A stretch of 64,000 bases of DNA from Actinopolyspora mortivallis DSM 44261 (GTDB taxonomy: Bacteria > Actinomycetota > Actinomycetes > Mycobacteriales > Pseudonocardiaceae), in NCBI RefSeq assembly GCF_000384035.1, contig NZ_KB913024.1, positions 4,007,162 through 4,071,161 of the forward strand, in the 5' to 3' direction. The notes beneath the pieces are model-generated. The model was not told the DNA's origin, did no database searches, and worked only from the letters and a program-made list of their open reading frames with translations. A program made the translations under genes and the position numbers. Numbering within the stretch: position 1 is the first letter of the stretch; each line of letters opens with the position of its first letter. This document shows positions 49,664 to 56,901 of this stretch, one piece after another.

Positions 49664-50302
49664 TCACGGGATCTCGGTGGGCTCGCCCCGATGCAGAGGG
49701 TTGAGGGTGGTGCCCTCGGGGCCGAGCTGGCCGAACATGCGGTAGTGCAGCTCGGGGACCGACATCACGGCCTCGTGGATGGGCACCGCGATCCTGGGCC
49801 GCACCGTGCGCAGGAACTCCACCGCCTCGGACAGCTTCAGCCACGGGGCCGCCGTGGGCAGTCCGAGCACGTCGATCTCCCGCCGGGGGACGTGGAAGGA
49901 GTCGCCCGGATGGTAGAAGGCGCCGCCGTCGACGAGGTAGCCGATGTTGGCGATGACCGGGATGTCCGGGTGGATCACCGCGTGTTCGCCGCCGACCACC
50001 TCGACGGTCACCCCGCCCGGCCGCAGCGTGTCCCCGGGCTGGGCCGTGGTGGCCTCCACGCCCTGGTCGGCCAGCGCGGCCACCGACTCGGTGTCGGCGA
50101 TCAGTTCGGCGTTCGGGTTGTTGCGCAGCACGGCGGGGAGCCGTTCGAGGTCCAGGTGGTCGGGGTGCTTGTGGGTGACCAGCACCGCGTCCAGGTCGTG
50201 CAGCGTCTCGAAGTCGGCGGCGAAGGTGCCGGGGTCGATCAGCAGCCGTGCCGTGGAGATCTCGACCAGCACGCAGGAGTGTCCGTAGTGGGTCAGGCGC
50301 AA
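49664..50302 (-). CDS. MBL-fold metal-dependent hydrolase (UlaG/YtkL-like)
   Basis: A 212-residue metallo-beta-lactamase-fold protein. The start RLTHYGHSCVLVE leads to LIDPGTF, the metal motif THKHPDHLD near residue 47, GGEHAVIHPDI near 105 and YHPGDSFHVP near 135. It resembles UlaG-like hydrolases; the substrate is unknown. TTG 50302 has GGGAGGA 5 nt upstream and gives exactly the family N-terminus; the upstream open frame is not conserved in character. Confidence 0.85.
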   Translation of the reverse strand: MRLTHYGHSCVLVEISTARLLIDPGTFAADFETLHDLDAVLVTHKHPDHLDLERLPAVLRNNPNAELIADTESVAALADQGVEATTAQPGDTLRPGGVTVEVVGGEHAVIHPDIPVIANIGYLVDGGAFYHPGDSFHVPRREIDVLGLPTAAPWLKLSEAVEFLRTVRPRIAVPIHEAVMSVPELHYRMFGQLGPEGTTLNPLHRGEPTEIP

Positions 50303-50335
50303 GGCTTCCTCCCGGTGTCGGGTTTCTCGGTGTCG

Positions 50336-50358
50336 CCGGTGGCCTCCTCGGCCACCGG
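50336..50358. terminator. Hairpin between the TetR and MBL genes
   Basis: CCGGTGGCC (50336-50344) pairs with GGCCACCGG (50350-50358) around a 5-nt loop. It lies after the stop of the minus-strand TetR gene and before the MBL start. Confidence 0.65.
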
Positions 50359-50406
50359 GTGCCGCCGGTGTGTCCGGCGTGGACGGTGGGTGCCGGCTTC
50401 CTCTCC

Positions 50407-51090
50407 TCAGTCGGGTTTCCAGCGGCGTCCCTGGACCATGTCCCCGAAGCCCATCCAGACCAGGTTCATCAGCCGCATGGACAGCGCGTCCGCGGTGTGT
50501 TCGGGGTGGTCGATCCACCAGTCGACCATGGACTCCCCGGCTCCGACGAGGGCGGCGGCGAACGGCCGCATCCGTTCGTGACGTGTGGACCGTTCCTCCT
50601 CGGTGCCGCTGCCCTCGGCGCGGGCCAGCAGTCCGGTGACCAGGTCCAGGGCGCGTCGGCGCCAGGCGGAGAGCTCGGCGGCGAAGTGCGGCCCCTGGGT
50701 GCTGGCCTGGCGGTGCAGCACGGTCCAGCTGGCGCGGTTCTGCTGGGCGTACTCGAAGAAGGCGCGCAGTCCGCGCCAGAGTTGTTCGTCCGGGGGCAGG
50801 TCCGCCTCCACGGCCCCGCTGATCGACTCGATCAGTCGGTTGGCCTCGCGGCGGATGCAGGCGACGAAGAGTTCCTCCTTGGAACCGAGGTAGGCGTAGA
50901 TCATGGGTTTGGAGATCTCGGCGACCTCGGAGATCTCGTCCATGGCGGCTTCGTGGTAGCCGTGGTGGGCGAACACCCGCACGGCGGCGTCCAGGATCTG
51001 TCGTTCGCGTACTTCGCGGGGCAGCCTCCGGGAGCGGGGCTTGCTCCGGTTGGGGGGCGACTCGGTCCGGGGGTCTCTCGCGTCCTGCAC
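50407..51090 (-). CDS. TetR family regulator divergent from the SCP2/acyl-CoA dehydrogenase operon
   Basis: A 227-residue TetR protein. The helix-turn-helix is in MDEISEVAEISKPMIYAYLGSKEEL (core EISKPMIYAYLGSKE, about 57-72). The Arg-rich N-terminus and Trp-rich C-terminal domain (MVDWWIDHPEH) resemble regulators of lipid-degradation genes. It is divergent from the SCP2 and acyl-CoA dehydrogenase genes, and tandem palindromes at 51219-51247 lie next to their promoter. It is probably their repressor; an acyl-CoA may be the ligand. Confidence 0.88.
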   Translation of the reverse strand: MQDARDPRTESPPNRSKPRSRRLPREVRERQILDAAVRVFAHHGYHEAAMDEISEVAEISKPMIYAYLGSKEELFVACIRREANRLIESISGAVEADLPPDEQLWRGLRAFFEYAQQNRASWTVLHRQASTQGPHFAAELSAWRRRALDLVTGLLARAEGSGTEEERSTRHERMRPFAAALVGAGESMVDWWIDHPEHTADALSMRLMNLVWMGFGDMVQGRRWKPD

Positions 51091-51214
51091 GCTAAGATCC
51101 TTAACAGAGGGGTCGGTGGGGGCTGTCGGCGCCGGTCTCCGGCTGTGACCTTCTGCGGTTCCGTGGGGGTTTTCGAGTACGGTAGGACAGGCTGCGGTGG
51201 GGCGCCTTGCCCTG

Positions 51215-51252
51215 TTACCTACTCCGGAGTAGTCTTACTCACGAGTAGGTAA
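51215..51252. promoter_or_regulatory. Tandem palindromic operators before the SCP2 gene
   Basis: CTACTCCGGAGTAG (51219-51232) is a perfect 14-bp palindrome. TACTC-AC-GAGTA (51236-51247) is a second, with centres 16 bp apart. Outer arms TTACCTACTC/GAGTAGGTAA (51215-51224/51243-51252) also pair exactly. The second site overlaps the region just before the SCP2 ribosome site. It is the likely TetR-binding site. Confidence 0.8.
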
Positions 51253-51264
51253 TGGAGGGCTCAC

Positions 51265-51846
51265 ATGGCTGACACCGATCCGATCGCCGCCCTCGGCTCC
51301 GCCGACCCCAAGAAACTGGGGCGGGACGAGTTCGTCGCCCTGCTGGAGCAGGCTTCCGAACTGGCGGCCAGTGGAGCCGAGGTCGATCTCAGTTCGCTGG
51401 AACCGCAACAGTTCGCCAGGCTCATCTCCCGGGCCTCGGACGAGCAGCTCAAGGCCGTCACCGCACGCCCCGAGCTGGCCGAGCGGATCTTCGACGAACT
51501 CTTCCGCCGCATGGGAGAGCACTACCGCCCCGACCGCGCCAAGAACACCGAGGCCGTGGTGCGCTGGCGCATCAACCTGAACGGGTCCCTCAAGGACGGT
51601 GACTCCGGCGACGACTCCGGGGTGCTGCGCTACGAGTGCGTGCTCTCGCAGGGCACCTGCACGGTGCACAAGTCCCAGGAACGCGAGCCCAGGGTCACGG
51701 TCATGATCGGCCCGGTCGAGATGCTCAAACTCGCCTCGAACAACGCCTCGGCCCCGATGCTGTTCATGACCGGCAAACTGAAGGTCGCCGGTGACGTCGG
51801 CTTCGCCGCCGGGCTCACCAAGCTCTTCCAGATCCCGCAGGCCTAG
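51265..51846 (+). CDS. SCP2 sterol-binding domain protein
   Basis: A 193-residue protein. The N-terminal ~80 residues are helical (KKLGRDEFVALLEQASELA). The SCP2 domain (~85-190) contains VVRWRINLNG, VTVMIGPVEMLKLASNNASAPMLFMTGKLKVAGDVGFA (core FMTGKLKVAGD near 170) and a hydrophobic end. SCP2 proteins bind and carry fatty acyl or sterol lipids. It is followed after 66 bp by an acyl-CoA dehydrogenase gene, so it may present substrates to it. GGAGGG precedes the ATG. Confidence 0.88.
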   Translation: MADTDPIAALGSADPKKLGRDEFVALLEQASELAASGAEVDLSSLEPQQFARLISRASDEQLKAVTARPELAERIFDELFRRMGEHYRPDRAKNTEAVVRWRINLNGSLKDGDSGDDSGVLRYECVLSQGTCTVHKSQEREPRVTVMIGPVEMLKLASNNASAPMLFMTGKLKVAGDVGFAAGLTKLFQIPQA

Positions 51847-51912
51847 TCCCCCGGCCGTCCCCGCGCACGGCCGCCCCGCCCGCCGAACCCCACGAAGCAG
51901 CCCGAGGGAGTC

Positions 51913-53121
51913 ATGAGTTTCTCGCTGGAACTGACCGAAGAACACCGGGACTTACGCGACTGGGTGCACGGCTTCGCCGTGAAGGAGATCAGACCCGCCG
52001 CCGCCGAGTGGGACGAGCGGGAGGAAACACCCTGGCCCGTCATCTCCGAGGCCGCCAAGATCGGACTCTACGGTTTCGAGACCCTGGCGACGTTCTGGGC
52101 CGACGAGACCGGCCTGTCCCTGCCGATCGTCAACGAGGAACTGTTCTGGGGTGACGGCGGGATCGGCATGGCGATCTTCGGCACCACTCTCGCCGTGGCC
52201 GGGATCTTCGCCTCCGGCACCCCCGACCAGCTGGCCGAGTGGGTTCCCCAGTGCTACGGCGACGCCGACGACCCGAAGGTCGCCGCGTTCTGCTCCTCGG
52301 AGCCGGACGCGGGTTCGGACGTGGCCGCCATGCGCACCCGGGCGGTCTACGACGAGGCCACCGACGAGTGGGTGCTCAACGGACAGAAGGCCTGGGCGAC
52401 CAACGGCGGCATCGCCAACGTGCACGTGGTGCAGGCCGTGGTGGACCCCGAACTGGGGCCCAAGGGGCAGGCCGCCTTCGTGATCCCGCCCGGAACCCCG
52501 GGGCTGTCCTCGCCGAGCAAGATCCGCAAGCACGGCCTGCGGGCCTCGCACACCGCCGACGTCTACCTCGACGACGTCCGGGTTCCGGGCCGGTGCCTGC
52601 TCGGAGGCAAGGAGAAACTGGACGAGCGGCTGGCACGCGCCCGGGAGGGCGGCCGGTCGAGTTCGCAGGCCATGCGCACCTTCGAGCTGTCCCGCCCCAC
52701 GGTGGGCGCCCAGGCCGTGGGCATCGCCCGGGCCGCCTACGAGCAGGCGCTGGAGTACGCGGGCCAGCGGGAGACCTTCGGGCGTCCCATCATCGACAAC
52801 CAGGGAGTGGCGTTCACCCTCGCCGACATGCGCACCGAGATCGACGCGGCGCGGCTGTTGGTCTGGCGGGCGGCCTGGATGGGGCGCAACGAGGTGCCCT
52901 TCGAGGCGGGCGAGGGCTCGATGTCGAAGTTGAAGGCGGGCCGGGTGGCCACCTGGGTCACCGAGCGGGCCGTGCAGATCCTCGGCGGCAACGGTTACAC
53001 CAGGGAGTATCCGGTGGAGCGGATGCACCGCGACGCCAAGATCTACGACATCTTCGAGGGCACCGAGCAGATCCAGCAGTTGGTGGTGGCCAGGGCCGTG
53101 TCCGGACGGCACATTCCCTAG
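51913..53121 (+). CDS. Acyl-CoA dehydrogenase
   Basis: A 402-residue FAD enzyme for the first step of beta-oxidation. The FAD region includes FCSSEPDAGSDVAAMRTRAV (core CSSEPDAGSD, near 133) and KAWATNGG near 160. The C-terminal helical domain has LGGNGYTREYPVERMHRDAKI and the catalytic glutamate in IYDIFEGTEQIQ near 385. It is complete. It follows the SCP2 gene and shares the TetR-controlled promoter. The chain length of its substrate is unknown. Confidence 0.92.
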   Translation: MSFSLELTEEHRDLRDWVHGFAVKEIRPAAAEWDEREETPWPVISEAAKIGLYGFETLATFWADETGLSLPIVNEELFWGDGGIGMAIFGTTLAVAGIFASGTPDQLAEWVPQCYGDADDPKVAAFCSSEPDAGSDVAAMRTRAVYDEATDEWVLNGQKAWATNGGIANVHVVQAVVDPELGPKGQAAFVIPPGTPGLSSPSKIRKHGLRASHTADVYLDDVRVPGRCLLGGKEKLDERLARAREGGRSSSQAMRTFELSRPTVGAQAVGIARAAYEQALEYAGQRETFGRPIIDNQGVAFTLADMRTEIDAARLLVWRAAWMGRNEVPFEAGEGSMSKLKAGRVATWVTERAVQILGGNGYTREYPVERMHRDAKIYDIFEGTEQIQQLVVARAVSGRHIP

Positions 53122-53132
53122 TGGAGTCTCGT

Positions 53133-53165
53133 CCGCTTCGTGTCCGTGCGTCGGGCACGAAGCGG
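53133..53165 (+). terminator. Terminator of the SCP2-acyl-CoA dehydrogenase operon
   Basis: CCGCTTCGTG (53133-53142) pairs with CACGAAGCGG (53156-53165) with a 13-nt loop, 11 bp past the stop. Confidence 0.75.
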
Positions 53166-53506
53166 GGAGGTGCCGGGCGCATCCCGATAGTTTGCCGGGC
53201 TCGCCGCTGCGAGTCCGGCCTCCCGTGAGCGTGGGTCGTGTGGGTCTCCCGGAACATCGCAGGGGACGTCCCGAGCTCCGCTTTCGTGGTTTCCGGACCT
53301 CTGTCCGTGGAGGGCTGTTGCTCAGCGGGGCCAGCGTGGTGCGGTTTCCTTCGACGACTCGGTGACCACGCGGCCGAGCGGTCTCGCGGCTTGGAGCGCG
53401 TGGCCCGATTTTGCCTAAAACCGGCCCACCACGGCCCGTGTCCGCGCCTGCGGGGAACACTGCCCGGTGCGCACACGGTGCGGCGCGCTGCCGTAGCTCC
53501 ACATGG
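53166..53506. other. Gap without a convincing gene
   Basis: This stretch lies between the operon terminator and the convergent minus-strand gene at 53507. Short open frames here lack codon bias and ribosome sites. Nothing recognisable was seen. Confidence 0.5.
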
Positions 53507-53971
53507 TCATTCTCCCCGGGCGGGCACGGCATCCGGGGCGGAGTAGGGTCGGTCCTCCGGTCGAGTGTGCTCCCGACACCGCTCGTCGGCGACCGGCAGG
53601 ATCCACGGCGCGAGGATCCTTCCCTCGCGCACGTATACGCTGGGCAGCCGCCAGTGTCCGTGTCGCAGCCCGTGGGCCATGTAGGCCCACGGAGAGGCGA
53701 TCTCTCCCGACCGCGGAGTCGGCGGCTCCGGCTCGTAGGTGGACAGCATGTGCTCCACGTGCTCCCGCCGCCCGTGGTGCTCGTCCACCTCATGACGGTG
53801 CTCGCCTATCCGGGCGTGCACCCATTCCAGTACCTCGCGCACGCTCCAGGCGACCAGATCGGGGGAGGACTGGCGCACCTCCGACCATCGTCCCGGATCC
53901 GGCGAGGACTCGGTGCGTACGTGGCAGTGGTAGTGCAGCGGGACACCCGAGGGCACATCGTCGATCTTCAC
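53507..53971 (-). CDS. Conserved hypothetical protein near an XRE locus
   Basis: A 154-residue protein, His-, Trp- and Glu-rich, starting KIDDVPSGVPLHYHCHV. Segments HHGRREHVEHMLSTYEPE and AYMAHGLRHGHWRLPSVYVREGRILAPW look ordered. No family is recognised. Similar-sounding proteins lie in XRE regulator clusters of Pseudonocardiales, from general memory. GTG or ATG start at 53971; it follows a small frame after 9 bp on the same strand. Confidence 0.65.
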   Translation of the reverse strand: MKIDDVPSGVPLHYHCHVRTESSPDPGRWSEVRQSSPDLVAWSVREVLEWVHARIGEHRHEVDEHHGRREHVEHMLSTYEPEPPTPRSGEIASPWAYMAHGLRHGHWRLPSVYVREGRILAPWILPVADERCREHTRPEDRPYSAPDAVPARGE

Positions 53972-53980
53972 AACTCCCCC

Positions 53981-54139
53981 TCACGGATGTGACGTGTCCC
54001 AGAGCTTGCCACGGTCTAGGCAGCGGGGCAGCGAGGGCAGCGCGTGCCGCAGCTGCCGGGCCTGCTCGGCCGTCCACCCTGTCCGGTGAAACACCGTGGG
54101 CGTATCAATCCGGAGATTGTCACCGGACCGGCGCAGCAC
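53981..54139 (-). CDS. Small protein, possibly a truncated gene
   Basis: A 52-residue frame from GTG 54139 (LRRSGDNLRIDTPTVFHRTGWTAEQARQL is its core; key motif GWTAEQARQLRHALP). It has credible codon use and runs directly into the gene at 53971. It overlaps the end of the truncated XRE frame by 20 bases in another phase, and no ribosome site precedes GTG 54139. It may be the tail of a gene whose front was lost. Confidence 0.45.
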   Translation of the reverse strand: MLRRSGDNLRIDTPTVFHRTGWTAEQARQLRHALPSLPRCLDRGKLWDTSHP

Positions 54140-54257
54140 GAACGATTCCCGCCAGACCGGCAGCGGTCTCCAAGCCGAGTCCGCGGCGACGGCGCACCAT
54201 CCGCACTCGTTCACCGATCTCGGTCGTGTCCAGCGTTGGCACACCCTCGTACGACAC
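54120..54257 (-). pseudogene. Truncated XRE-family helix-turn-helix regulator
   Basis: A frame of about 45 codons starts VSYEGVPTLDTTEIGERVRMVRRRRGLGLETAAGLAGI, the first half of an XRE helix-turn-helix (core IGERVRMVRRRRGL). It then stops within eight codons. The expected continuation (a serine/tyrosine-rich recognition helix and about 200 further residues) is missing. GTG 54257 has GAGGGG upstream. It appears to be a deletion remnant. Confidence 0.6.
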
Positions 54258-54661
54258 GAGGAACCACCCCTCTTCGCCGGACCTCTTCACCGCTCCCACG
54301 GGGTCCCGCGGGGGCACCCTCGGCGAAAAGGCACCCACCACACTACCGAGCACACGACCAGGCCACGAGACTTCGAAGCTACTCGCCCACGGCCGCCCAC
54401 ACGAGCCGTTCATGACGCACGGCCCGCAGCGCACCCGACCACGAGTCCACGGTCCACCCCCCGTATGCGGGAGCTGCCGTGCGTGACACCAAGGACCGCT
54501 CGGCCGGGTACTATCCCCGACCCCTGCCGGAAGTACGGCCAGGAGCCCCGTACGGGCCGGGCGGTTTGTCGACGAAGACCGGGGGCGGGACGAACCGACG
54601 GGTGCCGGTCCGGCACGAATACGACAATATTCGCGACAACGCGGCACCGGTACGGGGGAGT
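54258..54661. other. Divergent gap with a possible DUF397-like fragment
   Basis: The 404-bp region holds no complete gene. On the plus strand near 54461-54515 a frame reads YAGAAVRDTKDRSAGYY, close to the conserved VRDSKD core of DUF397 proteins that pair with XRE regulators. It runs on without the rest of that domain. This supports a decayed XRE/DUF397 locus. The identification is tentative. Confidence 0.4.
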
Positions 54662-55276
54662 ATGTCGAACGATCACGTCCACGCCGTCACCGACCTCGTG
54701 CTCGGGGTGACGGTGCTCGTCTGCGCGTGGCGGCTCTCCCGACTCGCAAGCGTGCACCGTTACTGGAAGCTGGCCTTCTGGTTCGCCGCCGCGAGCTCGG
54801 TGGCGGGAGCGCTCCATCACGGTCTGCTCCGCCGTGAGGAGAGTTGGATCTCCGTGGGTGTGTTGGTCGTGATCGCTCTGTCGTATCTTCTCGTCGGCTC
54901 CGCCCACCAGGTACTCGGTCTCGTCGGGCGTCGTACCGTTCTCGTCATACGCGTTGTCGGCTTGGTCGCCTACGGAGTGTTCGTGGTCGCCGGGAACGCG
55001 AGTCTGGGGGCGATGCTTCTCGCGGAGAGTCTGACCATGGCCACGATCCTCGGCCTGTGGGTCCATGCCGCCAGGAGGGGCCATCCCTCCGCCCGGCCGG
55101 TGATCCGCGCACTGTTGGCGTTCGGTTTGGCGGGGGTCGTCTTCGTGCTGCCCGTCGGTGCCCTCACTCCCGCGGGGATCGACGCGACCTCGCTGACACA
55201 CCTGGCGCTCATCCCCGGGATGGTGTTGCTCTACGGTGCTCTTCGACACATGGATTCGGCCCCGGCGCGTGGTTGA
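54662..55276 (+). CDS. Seven-helix membrane protein (DUF6962-like)
   Basis: A 204-residue protein with about seven membrane helices evenly spread from residue 8 to 200. It starts SNDHVHAVTDLVLGVTVLVCAWR and includes a histidine motif in AGALHHGLLRRE. It is similar in plan to small integral membrane proteins of the DUF6962 type. Function is unknown. A longer frame from 54479 exists, but its first 60 residues are not membrane-like and contain the DUF397-like relic. Three hairpins follow the stop. Confidence 0.7.
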   Translation: MSNDHVHAVTDLVLGVTVLVCAWRLSRLASVHRYWKLAFWFAAASSVAGALHHGLLRREESWISVGVLVVIALSYLLVGSAHQVLGLVGRRTVLVIRVVGLVAYGVFVVAGNASLGAMLLAESLTMATILGLWVHAARRGHPSARPVIRALLAFGLAGVVFVLPVGALTPAGIDATSLTHLALIPGMVLLYGALRHMDSAPARG

Positions 55277-55316
55277 CTCCGAGGTCGCGGCGGTGAGTAA
55301 CGGTGCGGCTCTGTCG

Positions 55317-55460
55317 GGCCAGTTTTCGGCAAAACTGGCCATCCGCGCCGGTGCTCCCGTGTCCCACTTTCCGGGAATTTTCTCCCGGAGAACGGATGGG
55401 TTGCGTCACGGTTCGTTGACAGCGGCCCCGTGACGTGCTCCCCGCGCTGAGCGGGGGTTT
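55317..55460 (+). terminator. Three successive hairpins after the membrane protein gene
   Basis: GGCCAGTTTT-CGGC-AAAACTGGCC at 55317-55340 is a perfect 10-bp stem. CCGGGA-ATTTTC-TCCCGG follows at 55371-55388. CCCCGC-loop-GCGGGG follows at 55440-55456 with a GTTTCGTTTT tail. The last looks like a true intrinsic terminator. Confidence 0.75.
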
Positions 55461-55767
55461 CGTTTTCGTCCGAAATCGTGCTCACCGGGAACTTCGTGTC
55501 CTTCGCCACGGTTTGGAATGTGACTCTGTTTCCGCCTTGTTGTTCTGGGATGGTGCTTGGTTGCGGCGAGGTCACCGGAACCCCACACCCCGGTGGCCGA
55601 CCTCGTCGTGACCGTGCGCCCCCGCGTCTCGTCCGCTCGGTGCCGGGTGGCCGTGCCACGGACCCCGGTCGGCGGACACGGAGCGCACGGATGTGCGCAC
55701 CGGGCCTTCGACGCGCGAGTCGTCGTGGGATCCGGTTCGCTTCGAGAGTGATTGGGAGGGCGAAGCG
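55461..55767. other. Gap upstream of the acidic protein gene
   Basis: No convincing gene is seen. The part at 55490-55560 is AT-richer than its surroundings and may carry the promoter of the gene at 55768. No clear -35/-10 pair was identified. Confidence 0.4.
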
Positions 55768-56241
55768 GTGAGCAAGGCGACATCCGATCCGGGAACGCCG
55801 ATCTTCGGTGAGCTCAACAGCGAGCTCGAACTGCCGAAGATCGAGGTGCACGACTTCGAGGCACACGAGTTCGAATTTCCGGAAGGGCCCGCCGCCACCC
55901 GGCCGCCGGAGATCGACGGCGAACCAGGGCAGCACCCGGACGGCGCGGCGCGGGAGGCGTCCGCCGACGGAGACGAACAACAGGGCGGGGCCTCCGAGAA
56001 CTCGGCCGCCGAGGAAACCGGCCAGGCATCCGCCGCCCAGCGGGAGCAGCCGGTCGCGGAGACCTCCGGAGACGACTCCGGGGCCGCGGAGGCGAGCACG
56101 AACGAGCAGCGCACGGCGGCACAGCAGGGGGAGGCCGACGGCGGACAGCCAACCCCCGCCCAGCAGGCCAACGCCGCCGCCGAGGCCGTCGCCGGTGCGG
56201 CGGCGGCCCAGCGCGGAGGACGCAGGCGTCGAGCGGAGTGA
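55768..56241 (+). CDS. Acidic, Ala/Glu/Gln-rich disordered protein
   Basis: A 157-residue protein. The first ~50 residues are ordered-looking with FGELNSELELPKIEVHDFEAHEFEFPE (core LPKIEVHDFEAHEF). The rest is low-complexity Ala, Glu, Gln, Gly, Asp and Ser, and ends in a basic cluster GGRRRRAE. There is no signal peptide or membrane helix. GTG 55768 has GGGAGGG 7 nt upstream, a strong ribosome site. No family is recognised. A charge-separated, disordered chain with an ordered head suggests a binding or scaffold role, which is conjecture. Confidence 0.7.
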   Translation: MSKATSDPGTPIFGELNSELELPKIEVHDFEAHEFEFPEGPAATRPPEIDGEPGQHPDGAAREASADGDEQQGGASENSAAEETGQASAAQREQPVAETSGDDSGAAEASTNEQRTAAQQGEADGGQPTPAQQANAAAEAVAGAAAAQRGGRRRRAE

Positions 56242-56335
56242 GCCACCGGTGCACGGCGGCTTCCGCCGTGCACCGAGTTGACGCCGAGGAGACGACAGCG
56301 CCTCCTCTGTCGGGGGTGGATGTGATCCTCCCCGC

Positions 56336-56806
56336 ATGAGTAGTTGGCAACAGTTCGCGACCGAGTGCCCGGAACTGGCCTCCGTGGTGCGGGGGCGTTT
56401 CGAGGCGGGAACCCATCACGTGCTGGCCACCCTGCGGAGCGACGGCGGACCCCGGGTCAGCGGCACCGAGGTGCGGTTCCACGAGGGCGAACTCACCCTC
56501 GGATCCATGTGGGACGCGCTCAAGGCACGTGACCTGCGCCGCGACCGGCGCTGCGCCCTGCACGCCCATCCCAGTGACCAGCACATGGAGGGCGGAGACG
56601 CCAAGGTCACCGCCCACGCCGTGGAGGTCACCGCCCAGCGTGACCTGGATGTCTACCGGGACGAGGTCGAACCACCGCCGGGGCCGTTCCACCTCTTCCG
56701 ACTGGACCTGCGCGAGGTGGCGCACACCTCCGCCGACGGGGAGGAGCTGCTGATCCGGCTGTGGCGCCCGGGGGAGGGAGTGGCCGAGTTCCGACGCGGC
56801 TGCTGA
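56336..56806 (+). CDS. Pyridoxamine 5'-phosphate oxidase-family protein
   Basis: A 156-residue split-barrel protein. GTHHVLATLRSDGGPRVSGTEVRF (core HVLATLRSDGGPRVSG, about 27-42), LGSMWDALKARDLRRDRRCALHAH and GGDAKVTAHAVEV are typical of the FMN/F420-binding family. It probably binds FMN or F420 and reduces a small molecule. It is convergent with the bkd operon, with a hairpin between. Confidence 0.85.
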   Translation: MSSWQQFATECPELASVVRGRFEAGTHHVLATLRSDGGPRVSGTEVRFHEGELTLGSMWDALKARDLRRDRRCALHAHPSDQHMEGGDAKVTAHAVEVTAQRDLDVYRDEVEPPPGPFHLFRLDLREVAHTSADGEELLIRLWRPGEGVAEFRRGC

Positions 56807-56845
56807 GTTCCGCCGCGCGGGACCTCGTCGGCGTTCGGTGACGGG

Positions 56846-56882
56846 CCCGGGACCGCACCGGCCCGAACCGGCCGGTCCCGGG
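56846..56882. terminator. Hairpin between the PNPOx-like gene and the bkd operon
   Basis: CCCGGGACCG (56846-56855) pairs with CGGTCCCGGG (56873-56882). It lies between the convergent stops at 56806 and 56902 and probably serves both. Confidence 0.75.
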
Positions 56883-56901
56883 TCCGCCCGCGGACCCGTG
56901 G

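Noticed and set aside
55436-55456. GTGCTCCCCGCGC...GCGGGG, similar to a type I-E CRISPR repeat
   Set aside because: It occurs once, has no spacer series and is followed by a T-rich tail; it is better read as a terminator hairpin.
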